From Clostridiales bacterium (lineage in GTDB: Bacteria > Bacillota > Clostridia > Oscillospirales > Acutalibacteraceae): a stretch of DNA of 5,801 nucleotides. Below, in pieces: positions 1 to 5,790 of the stretch. Location of the stretch: the NCBI GenBank assembly GCA_012522615.1, contig JAAYKB010000075.1, forward strand, positions 1 to 5,801. Reading direction: 5' to 3'. The position numbers were made by a program, and so were the translations under genes. How positions within the stretch are numbered: the stretch's first letter is position 1; each line of letters starts with the position of its first letter. The notes beneath the pieces were generated by a model. That model saw only the letters and a list, made by a program, of their open reading frames with translations, was not told the DNA's origin and did no database searches.

Positions 1-515
1 CCGAAGACCTTGCCGAAATGAATTCGGTAACGGGGGGATTCGGCGCCTCCGGCAGCTTTTCGGTCGGGACGCCCGAACCGCTGTTTGCGCGCATTGATAT
101 AGAGAAAAAGCTGGCCGAGATTGAGACCGAAATCGCAGAGGAGCCAAAAAAAGAGGAAGCCGATGCCCCGCCCGAAAATGTTGCGCTTCTGCCCGAGATA
201 AGCTATGACGAGTTTGCAAGGGTCGACCTTCGGGTTGCAAAGGTTATCGACTGCGAACCTGTTAAGAAATCCAAAAAGCTGCTCAAGCTTACCCTTGACG
301 ACGGCAGCGGCAATCCGCGGACGGTATGCTCGGGTATCGCGAAATGGTATGCACCCGACGACCTTAAAGGTAAATCTATTGTACTTGTTTCCAACCTCAA
401 ACCGGCTGTACTTTGCGGCATCGAGAGTCAGGGAATGATCCTCTCGGCAGATGACAAAGACGCCGCCCGTCTGCTCTTTGTGGACGGCGTAGCTCCCGGC
501 AGCAGGATTAGATAA
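1..515 (+). CDS. metG: Methionyl-tRNA synthetase, C-terminal part (5' end outside window)
   Basis: Methionyl-tRNA synthetase charges tRNA-Met with methionine in the cytoplasm. Only about the last 170 residues are here; the reading frame is open from the window edge (first whole codon at base 3), so the ATG at 18 is internal. The motif PEPLFARID near base 80 matches the PEPLFPRID stretch that ends the synthetase body in this family. A Glu/Lys/Ala/Pro-rich linker follows. From about base 198 comes a complete tRNA-binding (EMAP-II-like, OB-fold) domain, with the block YDEFARVDLRVAKV, the segment TVCSGIAKWY, and ESQGMILSA near the end. This appended domain is typical of dimeric bacterial MetRS. 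The catalytic HIGH and KMSKS motifs lie upstream, out of view. A free-standing tRNA-binding protein would lack the PEPLFARID part, so metG is strongly preferred. tatD follows after 36 bases, a common pairing in Firmicutes. Confidence 0.95.
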   Translation, partial: EDLAEMNSVTGGFGASGSFSVGTPEPLFARIDIEKKLAEIETEIAEEPKKEEADAPPENVALLPEISYDEFARVDLRVAKVIDCEPVKKSKKLLKLTLDDGSGNPRTVCSGIAKWYAPDDLKGKSIVLVSNLKPAVLCGIESQGMILSADDKDAARLLFVDGVAPGSRIR

Positions 516-551
516 GCACAACCCTTAAGCGGCAGAAAGGAATGGGTTTTT

Positions 552-1328
552 ATGCCCGAAAACCCCCTAATTTTCGACACACACGCCCATTATGACGACA
601 AGGCGTTTGACGAGGATCGCCATGAAGTTATCGAGTCGCTCCCGTCACAAAAGGTCTGCGGGGTGGTCAACGCGGCCAGCAATCTTGAATCCTCCCGTGC
701 GGGAATTGAGCTTGCAGAGAGATATCCTTTTATATGGGCGGCGGCGGGCGTACATCCCCAGGAGGTTTCCAACACTCCGGAAAACACGATTGAGATTCTG
801 CGCGGAATGCTTGTCCACCCGCGTGTGGTTGCTCTCGGTGAGATAGGTCTCGATTACCATTACGATACCCCGCCGCGTGATGTTCAGCTCGACTGGTTTG
901 AACGGCAGCTCAGGCTTGCGGCCGAACTTGACAAGCCGGTTATCATACATGACCGCGAGGCGCATGAAGATACCATGCGCCTTTTGAGAAAATACCGACC
1001 GCGCGGCGTGTTACATTGCTTTTCGGGCAGTCCGCAACTGGCCGAGCAGGTGCTCGAGCTTGGAATGTATATCGGGCTCGGCGGAACGGTTACCTTCAAA
1101 AACGCAAAAAAACCGGTTGAGGTGGCGGCTATGCTGCCCCTCGACCGCCTTGTGCTGGAAACCGATGCGCCCTATATGTCGCCTGTTCCTTTTCGGGGCA
1201 AACGATGCCATTCCGGACTTATCGCATACACCGCAGAAAGAATTGCCGAGATACGCGGTATTTCGGTTGAAGAACTTCTTTCACAAACCTGCGATAACGC
1301 TTGCCGAATCTACGGTATTGCTCTATAA
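552..1328 (+). CDS. tatD: TatD family metal-dependent hydrolase / DNase
   Basis: The 258-residue product has the usual length and all the signature residues of the TatD amidohydrolase-superfamily TIM barrel. The metal ligands visible are the HxH pair His11/His13 (FDTHAHYDD), Glu97 in GEIGLDYHY, His133 in VIIHDRE, His155 in LHCFSG and Asp205 in LETDAPY. Characterised members are Mg-dependent 3'-5' exonucleases acting on single-stranded DNA and RNA, linked to DNA repair; which substrate this one uses is not visible. The ATG at 552 is chosen because AGAAAGGA (534-541) lies 10 bases upstream and the HxH motif sits at the expected distance from the N-terminus. The gene lies 36 bases behind metG with no terminator between, so the two are probably cotranscribed. 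It ends with tandem TAA codons (1326-1331), and its last codons overlap a promoter for the next gene. Confidence 0.95.
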   Translation: MPENPLIFDTHAHYDDKAFDEDRHEVIESLPSQKVCGVVNAASNLESSRAGIELAERYPFIWAAAGVHPQEVSNTPENTIEILRGMLVHPRVVALGEIGLDYHYDTPPRDVQLDWFERQLRLAAELDKPVIIHDREAHEDTMRLLRKYRPRGVLHCFSGSPQLAEQVLELGMYIGLGGTVTFKNAKKPVEVAAMLPLDRLVLETDAPYMSPVPFRGKRCHSGLIAYTAERIAEIRGISVEELLSQTCDNACRIYGIAL

Positions 1329-1329
1329 T
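1301..1329 (+). promoter_or_regulatory. Sigma-A-type promoter inside the 3' end of tatD
   Basis: TTGCCG (1301-1306) as -35 and a perfect TATAAT (1324-1329) as -10 are separated by 17 bases. The -10 box overlaps the tatD stop codon. Transcription would start near 1336 and give the E2-like gene a leader of about 90 bases. No terminator is visible between tatD and that gene, so read-through from the metG operon is also possible. The box match is seen directly; activity is inferred. Confidence 0.6.
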
Positions 1330-1408
1330 AAGAACCAGGGTGCAAAAAACGACAGAATATTCGATAATATGCGTCGGAGGTCTTGCGGCTTTTAGGCTTT
1401 CGATATAC

Positions 1409-1415
1409 GGGAGGG
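1409..1415 (+). promoter_or_regulatory. Ribosome binding site deciding the start of the E2-like gene
   Basis: GGGAGGG lies 12 bases before the ATG at 1428. An in-frame TTG at 1383 would add 15 residues, but its only Shine-Dalgarno candidate, GGAGG at 1376-1380, is just 2 bases away. The ATG at 1428 is therefore preferred. Confidence 0.65.
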
Positions 1416-1427
1416 TACGTAACAAAC

Positions 1428-2309
1428 ATGGAATCCACATCAAAATACCGACGCCGTTTCGGCGACCGTTCGGACGGAAGAAGAATACGAACGCTTGATC
1501 CTCTGTTTCAGGTTGCTACATATATCATGAAGAAGAAAAGCGGCTCGTCAAACTACTTTTCCGGCTCTATTAATATTACCGAGGTGGAAAAGTACCTGCG
1601 CGCCAAAAGACGTGATCAGATGCCGGGGCTTGGTATCCTTCACTTCTTTATCGCCGCCTATGTCAGGACTGTATCCCAAAAGCCCGCCATCAATCGGTTT
1701 GTAGCCGGCCAGAAGATATATGCGCGGTATGACATTGTAGTAAACCTCACCGTCAAAAAAGAGATGACCGTAGACGGTCAGGAAACAACTGTTAAAATAC
1801 GTTTTGAACCTACCGATACCATCGATATCGTCTATCGGAAGGTACAGGATGCAATCGAAGAAGCAAAACGCTCCGGCGATTCAAACAACACCGACAAGGC
1901 AGCGCGGATTTTTAAATTTATACCGGGGCTGCTTTTGAAATTTGTCATCAGGATATTCGAGATAATGGACTATTTCGGCGTGCTCCCACGTACACTGATT
2001 AAAATAAGCCCGTTCCACGGCAGTATTTTTATTTCGGATTTAGGTTCTGTCGGACTCCCCCCAGTCAACCACCACCTATATGATTTCGGAAACATTCCTA
2101 TTTTTCTTTGCTTCGGGATGAAAACGCGAACCTCGCAGGATCCGGGCGGCACCGTCCTTCCCCGGTTTGTGCATTACACCCTTACGATGGATGACCGAAT
2201 CTGCGACGGCTTTTACTATGCAGGCGTCTTGAAAATAATAAACAAGATTTTTAAAAATCCTCAGGCGCTTGAAACCCCTCCGGAAACAGTGGTTGAGGAT
2301 ATAAGATAG
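1428..2309 (+). CDS. Lone 2-oxo acid dehydrogenase E2-like acyltransferase-fold protein, catalytic His replaced
   Basis: The 293-residue product resembles the catalytic domain of dihydrolipoamide acyltransferase (E2) and the chloramphenicol acetyltransferase fold. Residues 203-209 (SDLGSVG), then PPVNHHLYDFGNIPIFLCFG, match the E2 pattern (S/T)NLG..G...INPPQ..IL..G. Residues 255-261 (DDRICDG) occupy the place of the active-site motif DHRxxDG. Position 256, normally the catalytic His, is Asp. There is no lipoyl domain (no DK-type lipoylation site) and no peripheral subunit-binding domain, and no E1, E3 or lipoate gene lies nearby, so it is not an ordinary E2. The N-terminus is basic. Residues 161-187 are a hydrophobic stretch with scattered Lys/Arg that E2 enzymes do not typically have. 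From memory, similar stand-alone proteins with D-E/D-R-I-C-D-G motifs occur in Clostridia, annotated as E2 subunits without known function. It could be a pseudoenzyme or use other chemistry. Family membership is fairly sure; function is unknown. Confidence 0.75.
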   Translation: MESTSKYRRRFGDRSDGRRIRTLDPLFQVATYIMKKKSGSSNYFSGSINITEVEKYLRAKRRDQMPGLGILHFFIAAYVRTVSQKPAINRFVAGQKIYARYDIVVNLTVKKEMTVDGQETTVKIRFEPTDTIDIVYRKVQDAIEEAKRSGDSNNTDKAARIFKFIPGLLLKFVIRIFEIMDYFGVLPRTLIKISPFHGSIFISDLGSVGLPPVNHHLYDFGNIPIFLCFGMKTRTSQDPGGTVLPRFVHYTLTMDDRICDGFYYAGVLKIINKIFKNPQALETPPETVVEDIR

Positions 2310-2332
2310 ATTGCTTTTTGTTTATCTTTTTT
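2303..2332 (+). terminator. Weak intrinsic terminator candidate after the E2-like gene
   Basis: AAGATAGAT (2303-2311) can pair with GTTTATCTT (2320-2328) through nine pairs including two G-U, with an 8-base loop; the run of T extends to 2332. The stem is AT-rich and overlaps the stop codon TAG (2307-2309), so it would be weak or leaky. Confidence 0.35.
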
Positions 2333-2376
2333 GCAATTGTTTTCAAAATATTAACATTTAATCTTGCCCTAACCCC

Positions 2377-2405
2377 TTGAACTTTCCGAGGTTTCGGGCT
2401 ATTAT
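2377..2405 (+). promoter_or_regulatory. Sigma-A-type promoter of htpG
   Basis: TTGAAC (2377-2382) and TATTAT (2400-2405) are separated by 17 bases, a near-consensus vegetative promoter. The expected transcription start, about 2411-2413, falls within the left arm of the CIRCE operator that begins immediately after the -10 box. A repressor bound there would block initiation. Confidence 0.8.
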
Positions 2406-2438
2406 AGATTAGCACTCTGCCGATAAGAGTGCTAATCT
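2406..2438 (+). promoter_or_regulatory. CIRCE operator (HrcA binding site) controlling htpG
   Basis: The core is a perfect inverted repeat: TTAGCACTC at 2409-2417, a 9-base spacer (TGCCGATAA), and GAGTGCTAA at 2427-2435. This matches the CIRCE consensus TTAGCACTC-N9-GAGTGCTAA at every arm position. The symmetry extends three more base pairs on each side (2406-2408 with 2436-2438), giving 12-bp arms. CIRCE is known to bind the heat-shock repressor HrcA, which loses activity on heating when GroEL is busy with unfolded protein. Its position right after the -10 box and 21 bases before the htpG start fits repression of this promoter. Here no groE or dnaK gene is adjacent; the only downstream gene is htpG. 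Confidence 0.96.
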
Positions 2439-2448
2439 TTTGAATTTC

Positions 2449-2453
2449 GAGGG
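2449..2453 (+). promoter_or_regulatory. Ribosome binding site deciding the htpG start
   Basis: GAGGG directly abuts the ATG at 2454, leaving no spacer, but is 6 bases from the in-frame ATG at 2460. The second ATG is therefore the likely start; it also yields the MKTKQFKAE-type N-terminus usual for HtpG. Confidence 0.75.
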
Positions 2454-2459
2454 ATGTGT

Positions 2460-4346
2460 ATGAAGACCAAACAGTTCAAAGCAGAGTCAAAAAGACTGCT
2501 TGACCTTATGATTAACTCCATTTACACCCATAAGGAGATATTTCTTCGCGAGCTTATCTCCAACGCCAGCGACGCGATAGACAAGCTTTATTATCGGTCG
2601 TTGACCGAAGGCCTTACCGGTGTCGGCAGGGACGGATTCTTTATCCGGCTGGATATTGACAAGGACACGCGCACGCTGACCCTGACCGATAACGGGATCG
2701 GAATGACAAAGGATGAACTGGAAAGCAACCTCGGAACCATAGCAAAAAGCGGTTCGCTTACCTTTAAAAAAGAGATTGAGGACAAACCGGATATCGATAT
2801 CATCGGACAGTTCGGTGTGGGCTTTTATTCCGCATTTATGGTCAGCGAGGTCGTAAAGGTCAAAAGCCGCGCATTCGGTTCGGATGAGGCATGGTGCTGG
2901 GAGTCCAAGGGGGTACAGGGCTATACCATTGAGCCCTGCGAAAAGGACGACCACGGCACGCAGATAATACTCACTATAAAAAAGAATACCGAGGAAGAGG
3001 ATTATGACCAGTTCCTCGATAGCTACCGCCTGCGCTCGCTCGTCAAGAAATACTCGGATTATATCCGCTATCCCATCCTTATGGACGTTGAAAGGAGCGT
3101 GCCCAAGGAGGGCAAGGAGGGCGAGTATGAAACCATAACCGAGACCCAGACCATCAACAGCATGGTGCCTATCTGGAAGCGCAACAAAAACGAGCTGACA
3201 GACGATGATTATAACAATTTTTATAAGGACAAGTTCTTTGATTACGAAAAGCCCTCCCGAGTCATCCACAGCAGCACCGAAGGCGCGGCTACCTATCAGG
3301 CGTTGTTATTCATCCCTTCCCGGGCGCCGTATAACTACTATACACGCGAATACGAAAAGGGACTTCAGCTTTATGCAAGCGGAGTTCTGATTATGGATAA
3401 ATGCGCCGACCTGCTGCCCGATTATTTCAGCTTTGTCAAGGGGCTTGTGGATTCACAGGACCTGTCGCTGAATATATCCCGCGAGATGCTTCAGCATGAC
3501 CGCCAGCTCAAAATCATAGCCTCCAGACTGGAGAAGAAGATAAAGAGCGAGCTTGCATCCATGCTTGCAAACCAGCGCGAGGAATATGAACAGTTCTTCA
3601 AAAACTTCGGGCTGCAGCTTAAGTACGGCGTATACAGCGATTTCGGTCAGCACAAGGACATTCTCTCGGATCTTCTGCTTTTCTATTCATCCACCGAAAA
3701 GAAGCCGGTCACATTCGCCGAGTATATCGGAAGGATGAAGGAGGATCAGAAGTATATCTATTACGCCTGCGGCGATACGGTCGAGAAGATAGACAAACTG
3801 CCCCAAACCGAGGTAGTTCGCGACAAGGGCTATGAGATTTTGTACTGCACCGAGGATATTGACGAGTTTGCCCTTAAGATTCTGCATGATATAGAAGGCA
3901 AGGAATTCAAATCGGTATCGTCCGGCGATCTCGGCTTTGATTCCCCCGAGGAAAAGGGAGAGGAGAAAAAGCAGGAGGAAAACAAGGAGCTGTTTGAAGC
4001 CATGACAAAAGCGCTTGACGGCAAGGTCAAGGCTGTCCGGCTGTCTAAACGTCTGAAAACCCATCCTGTCTGTCTGGCAAGCGAAGGCGAGCTGTCGCTC
4101 GAGATGGAAAAGGTGCTGAACGCCATGCCGACCGACAATAAGGTCAAGGCTGAGCGGGTGCTTGAAATAAACGAGAGTCACCCGATTTTTGCCACCCTCA
4201 TTGAGCTTCAAAAGAACAGCCCCGACAAGCTAAGCGATTATGCCCGGCTTCTTTACAATCAGGCTCTTCTGATTGAAGGTATGACTGTGGAAGACCCGGT
4301 CGATTTCACAAATAAAATCTGTGAGCTTATGGCAAAGGCAAACTGA
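2460..4346 (+). CDS. htpG: Chaperone protein HtpG (bacterial Hsp90)
   Basis: HtpG is a dimeric, ATP-dependent cytosolic chaperone that helps remodel client proteins under stress. The 628-residue product is full length for the family. The N-terminal GHKL ATPase domain (about 1-215) shows Glu31 and Asn35 in ELISNASDAID, DNGIGM at 77-82, the lid segment GTIAKSG at 92-98, GQFGVGF at 116-122 and HGT at 165-167. The middle domain (about 220-490) contains LNISREMLQ, with Arg341 in the place of the Arg that contacts ATP gamma-phosphate. A charged Glu/Lys linker (about 495-510) leads to the C-terminal dimerisation domain, which ends without the MEEVD tail of eukaryotic cytosolic Hsp90. The start at 2460 is set by ribosome-binding-site spacing. 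The gene has its own promoter with a CIRCE operator and its own terminator, so it is a single-gene HrcA-type heat-shock unit. No damage or frameshift is visible. Confidence 0.98.
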   Translation: MKTKQFKAESKRLLDLMINSIYTHKEIFLRELISNASDAIDKLYYRSLTEGLTGVGRDGFFIRLDIDKDTRTLTLTDNGIGMTKDELESNLGTIAKSGSLTFKKEIEDKPDIDIIGQFGVGFYSAFMVSEVVKVKSRAFGSDEAWCWESKGVQGYTIEPCEKDDHGTQIILTIKKNTEEEDYDQFLDSYRLRSLVKKYSDYIRYPILMDVERSVPKEGKEGEYETITETQTINSMVPIWKRNKNELTDDDYNNFYKDKFFDYEKPSRVIHSSTEGAATYQALLFIPSRAPYNYYTREYEKGLQLYASGVLIMDKCADLLPDYFSFVKGLVDSQDLSLNISREMLQHDRQLKIIASRLEKKIKSELASMLANQREEYEQFFKNFGLQLKYGVYSDFGQHKDILSDLLLFYSSTEKKPVTFAEYIGRMKEDQKYIYYACGDTVEKIDKLPQTEVVRDKGYEILYCTEDIDEFALKILHDIEGKEFKSVSSGDLGFDSPEEKGEEKKQEENKELFEAMTKALDGKVKAVRLSKRLKTHPVCLASEGELSLEMEKVLNAMPTDNKVKAERVLEINESHPIFATLIELQKNSPDKLSDYARLLYNQALLIEGMTVEDPVDFTNKICELMAKAN

Positions 4347-4362
4347 AATGCAATCGTGAAAC

Positions 4363-4398
4363 GTCCGGTTCCCCCGCACGTGGGAACCGGACATTTTT
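4363..4398 (+). terminator. Rho-independent terminator of htpG
   Basis: GTCCGGTTCCC (4363-4373) pairs perfectly with GGGAACCGGAC (4382-4392), an 11-bp GC-rich stem with an 8-base loop, followed by ATTTTT (4393-4398). It starts 17 bases after the htpG stop codon and separates htpG from the efp transcription unit. Confidence 0.93.
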
Positions 4399-4443
4399 AA
4401 GATGCTTTATTATTATCATTAATTATACATTGAAAAATTTTAC

Positions 4444-4472
4444 TTGAAAAAAAGCCCTGTATACGGTAGAAT
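4444..4472 (+). promoter_or_regulatory. Sigma-A-type promoter of efp
   Basis: TTGAAA (4444-4449) and TAGAAT (4467-4472) are spaced by 17 bases. The 50 bases upstream are very AT-rich and could act as an UP element. Transcription would start near 4479, giving efp a leader of roughly 100 bases. The region between the htpG terminator and efp holds no credible gene; one 22-codon reading frame (4512-4580) lacks a ribosome binding site. Confidence 0.75.
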
Positions 4473-4562
4473 ATACTTTAGTTTTTTAATTCTTGATTGG
4501 AAATACCGTCAATGCATATTTTTATTGAATTGAGCAATGTATTCAAGATTGTATCGTGCGTC

Positions 4563-4570
4563 AGAAAGGA
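4563..4570 (+). promoter_or_regulatory. Ribosome binding site deciding the efp start
   Basis: AGAAAGGA ends 12 bases before the ATG at 4583. The in-frame GTG at 4556 would place this site inside the coding sequence and add nine residues (MRQKGLVIR) not found at the N-terminus of EF-P. Confidence 0.7.
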
Positions 4571-4582
4571 TTGGTCATAAGA

Positions 4583-5140
4583 ATGATTTCTGCTGGTGAT
4601 TTCCGTAACGGCGTTACCTTTGATATGGACGGAAACGTGTATCAGATCATTGAGTTTCAGCATGTAAAGCCCGGCAAAGGGGCCGCTTTTGTGCGCGCAA
4701 AGATTCGCAATGTAATTGCGGGTTCTGTTGTGGAGCGCACCTTTAACCCGAGTGATAAATTCCCGACCGCATATGTCGAAAGAAAGGAAATGGAATATTC
4801 CTATAACGACGGCGATTTGTATTATTTCATGGATCTTGAAACCTATGAGCTTTTACCGATAAGCAAAAGCATTTTGTCCGATAACTTCAAGTTTGTCAAG
4901 GAAAATATGCCCTGCAAGGTTATGTCATATAAAGGGAATGTTTTCGGCGTCGAGCCCCCCAACTTTGTCGAGCTCAAGGTAATCCGGACCGAACCCGGAT
5001 TCAAGGGCGATACAGCGACAAACGTGACCAAGCCCTGCACTCTGGAAACCGGCGCCGAAATCCGCATCCCTTTGTTTATTGAAGAGGGCGAAATGATTCG
5101 GGTGGATACCCGTACCGGAGAATATATGGAACGCGCATAA
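4583..5140 (+). CDS. efp: Elongation factor P
   Basis: EF-P binds between the P and E sites of ribosomes stalled on consecutive prolines and promotes peptide bond formation. The 185-residue product has the standard length and three-domain layout. The N-terminal KOW-like domain begins MISAGDFRNG and carries the exposed loop VKPGKGAAF with Lys32 at its tip, the residue that reaches the peptidyl-transferase centre. Two OB-type domains follow. The C-terminal signature is present: IRIPLFIEEGEMIRVDTRTGEY, residues about 157-178. Lys32 suits post-translational modification (5-aminopentanol in Bacillus, beta-lysine at the equivalent Lys34 in E. coli), but no modifying enzyme is encoded here, so the modification cannot be told. 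The start follows ribosome-binding-site spacing and family N-termini. The gene has its own promoter, and no clear terminator follows it, so the CD1247-type gene downstream may be cotranscribed. Confidence 0.97.
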   Translation: MISAGDFRNGVTFDMDGNVYQIIEFQHVKPGKGAAFVRAKIRNVIAGSVVERTFNPSDKFPTAYVERKEMEYSYNDGDLYYFMDLETYELLPISKSILSDNFKFVKENMPCKVMSYKGNVFGVEPPNFVELKVIRTEPGFKGDTATNVTKPCTLETGAEIRIPLFIEEGEMIRVDTRTGEYMERA

Positions 5141-5334
5141 CCAAATCGCTAGCTTGGATATTTGTGTAAGCCGGCGCAAATGGGGCATAATATATAATAC
5201 CTGTATCCTTACGTGTTTATCCGGACCGTATACAGATTATTATAAAACCATGAACGATTTCCCGCCGCGGTGGACACACCGTGTTATTAAAGGCTGGCGA
5301 GCCTTCGCAGCCTTACTTAAAAAGGAGTGGCAAT
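5141..5334 (+). other. Intergenic leader with two small hairpins; weak promoter candidate
   Basis: No gene or convincing terminator is visible in these 194 bases. A weak promoter candidate is TTGTGT (5162-5167) with CATAAT (5186-5191) at 18 bases; a perfect TATAAT also occurs at 5193-5198 but lacks a -35 box at proper distance. Two hairpins precede the next gene. CGGTG (5268-5272) pairs with CACCG (5277-5281) around a 4-base loop. GGCTGGCGA (5292-5300) pairs with TCGCAGCC (5305-5312) with one bulged G and a GCCT loop. The second ends 8 bases before the ribosome binding site and is followed by TTACTT rather than a T run, so it is a poor terminator. It could affect translation or mRNA stability. 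Confidence 0.4.
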
Positions 5335-5790
5335 ATGATGTCAGTTACAGAAAAAGTTGCATATTTAAAGGGTCTTGCCGAGGGTCTCGGCGTGGACGAT
5401 TCCACAAAGGAAGGCAAGCTGCTTAAAGCGATTATTGATACCCTGGGCGAGATTTCCGAAAATCTTGAAAGCCTTGAGGATTACACCACCGAACTCAGCG
5501 AGCAGGTGGATGCAATCGACGAGGATCTCGATTCCCTTGAGTCCGAATTTTACGGAGAATATGACGATGACTATAACTATGACTACGATCTCGCGGATGA
5601 CGAGTTTTATGATGTCGTCTGTCCAAACTGCGACGAAGAGTTCAGCGTGGACGAGGACACCCTGCTTGAGGGCAGCATAGAATGTCCCAACTGCGGCGAG
5701 AAGCTTGAATTCGACATTGAAGAATGCGAATGTGACGACGAGGAATGCGACTGTCACTGCCACAACGAAGACCTAGAAGAAAAAGAATAA
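5335..5790 (+). CDS. CD1247-type acidic protein with zinc ribbon and Cys/His-rich tail
   Basis: The 151-residue product is very acidic. Residues 6-37 (EKVAYLKGLAEGL, then STKEGKLLKAIIDTL) match, from memory, the N-terminal domain called CD1247 in Clostridia. A likely helical or coiled-coil stretch follows (about 38-72), then an Asp/Tyr-rich linker (73-93). Four cysteines in two knuckles (CPNC at 96-99 and 117-120) form a zinc-ribbon motif resembling those of rubredoxin-like and transcription-factor ribbons. The tail (131-143) adds Cys131, 133, 138, 140, 142 and His141, 143, a possible second metal site. No signal peptide or membrane segment is seen, so it is probably cytoplasmic. The ATG at 5335 is favoured by AAGGAG (5322-5327) 7 bases upstream; the ATG at 5338 is possible. 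The gene follows efp, an arrangement I recall from other Clostridia. The function is unknown; binding of metal, nucleic acid or protein is inference. Confidence 0.85.
   Translation: MMSVTEKVAYLKGLAEGLGVDDSTKEGKLLKAIIDTLGEISENLESLEDYTTELSEQVDAIDEDLDSLESEFYGEYDDDYNYDYDLADDEFYDVVCPNCDEEFSVDEDTLLEGSIECPNCGEKLEFDIEECECDDEECDCHCHNEDLEEKE

Noticed and set aside
18..515. Independent small tRNA-binding protein starting at ATG 18
   Set aside because: The frame is open to the window edge, and PEPLFARID belongs to the MetRS body, so the ATG is internal to metG.
1383..1427. TTG start adding 15 residues to the E2-like protein
   Set aside because: GGAGG is only 2 bases from the TTG, whereas the ATG at 1428 has a well-spaced GGGAGGG.
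1428..2309. Chloramphenicol resistance gene (CAT)
   Set aside because: It shares the fold, but CAT enzymes are about 215-220 residues with HHxxxDG; this protein is 293 residues, lacks that His and has E2-like sequence blocks.
2406..2438. The inverted repeat before htpG read as a terminator of the upstream gene
   Set aside because: There is only a TTTT tract after it, the arms match the CIRCE consensus exactly, and it sits directly behind a promoter -10 box.
2487..3269. A 260-codon open frame on the - strand opposite htpG
   Set aside because: It mirrors the strongly conserved htpG sense frame, shows no recognisable domain and has no promoter or ribosome binding site of its own. It is a codon-bias shadow.
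3687..4211. A 174-codon open frame on the - strand opposite the htpG 3' half
   Set aside because: The product is a low-complexity hydrophobic sequence that comes from reverse reading of Glu/Lys-rich codons; there is no independent start signal.
5365..5763. A - strand frame rich in Val/Ile resembling membrane segments
   Set aside because: It is the reverse complement of the Asp/Glu-rich codons of the zinc-ribbon gene, where GAC/GAT/GAA read backward as Val/Ile/Phe.
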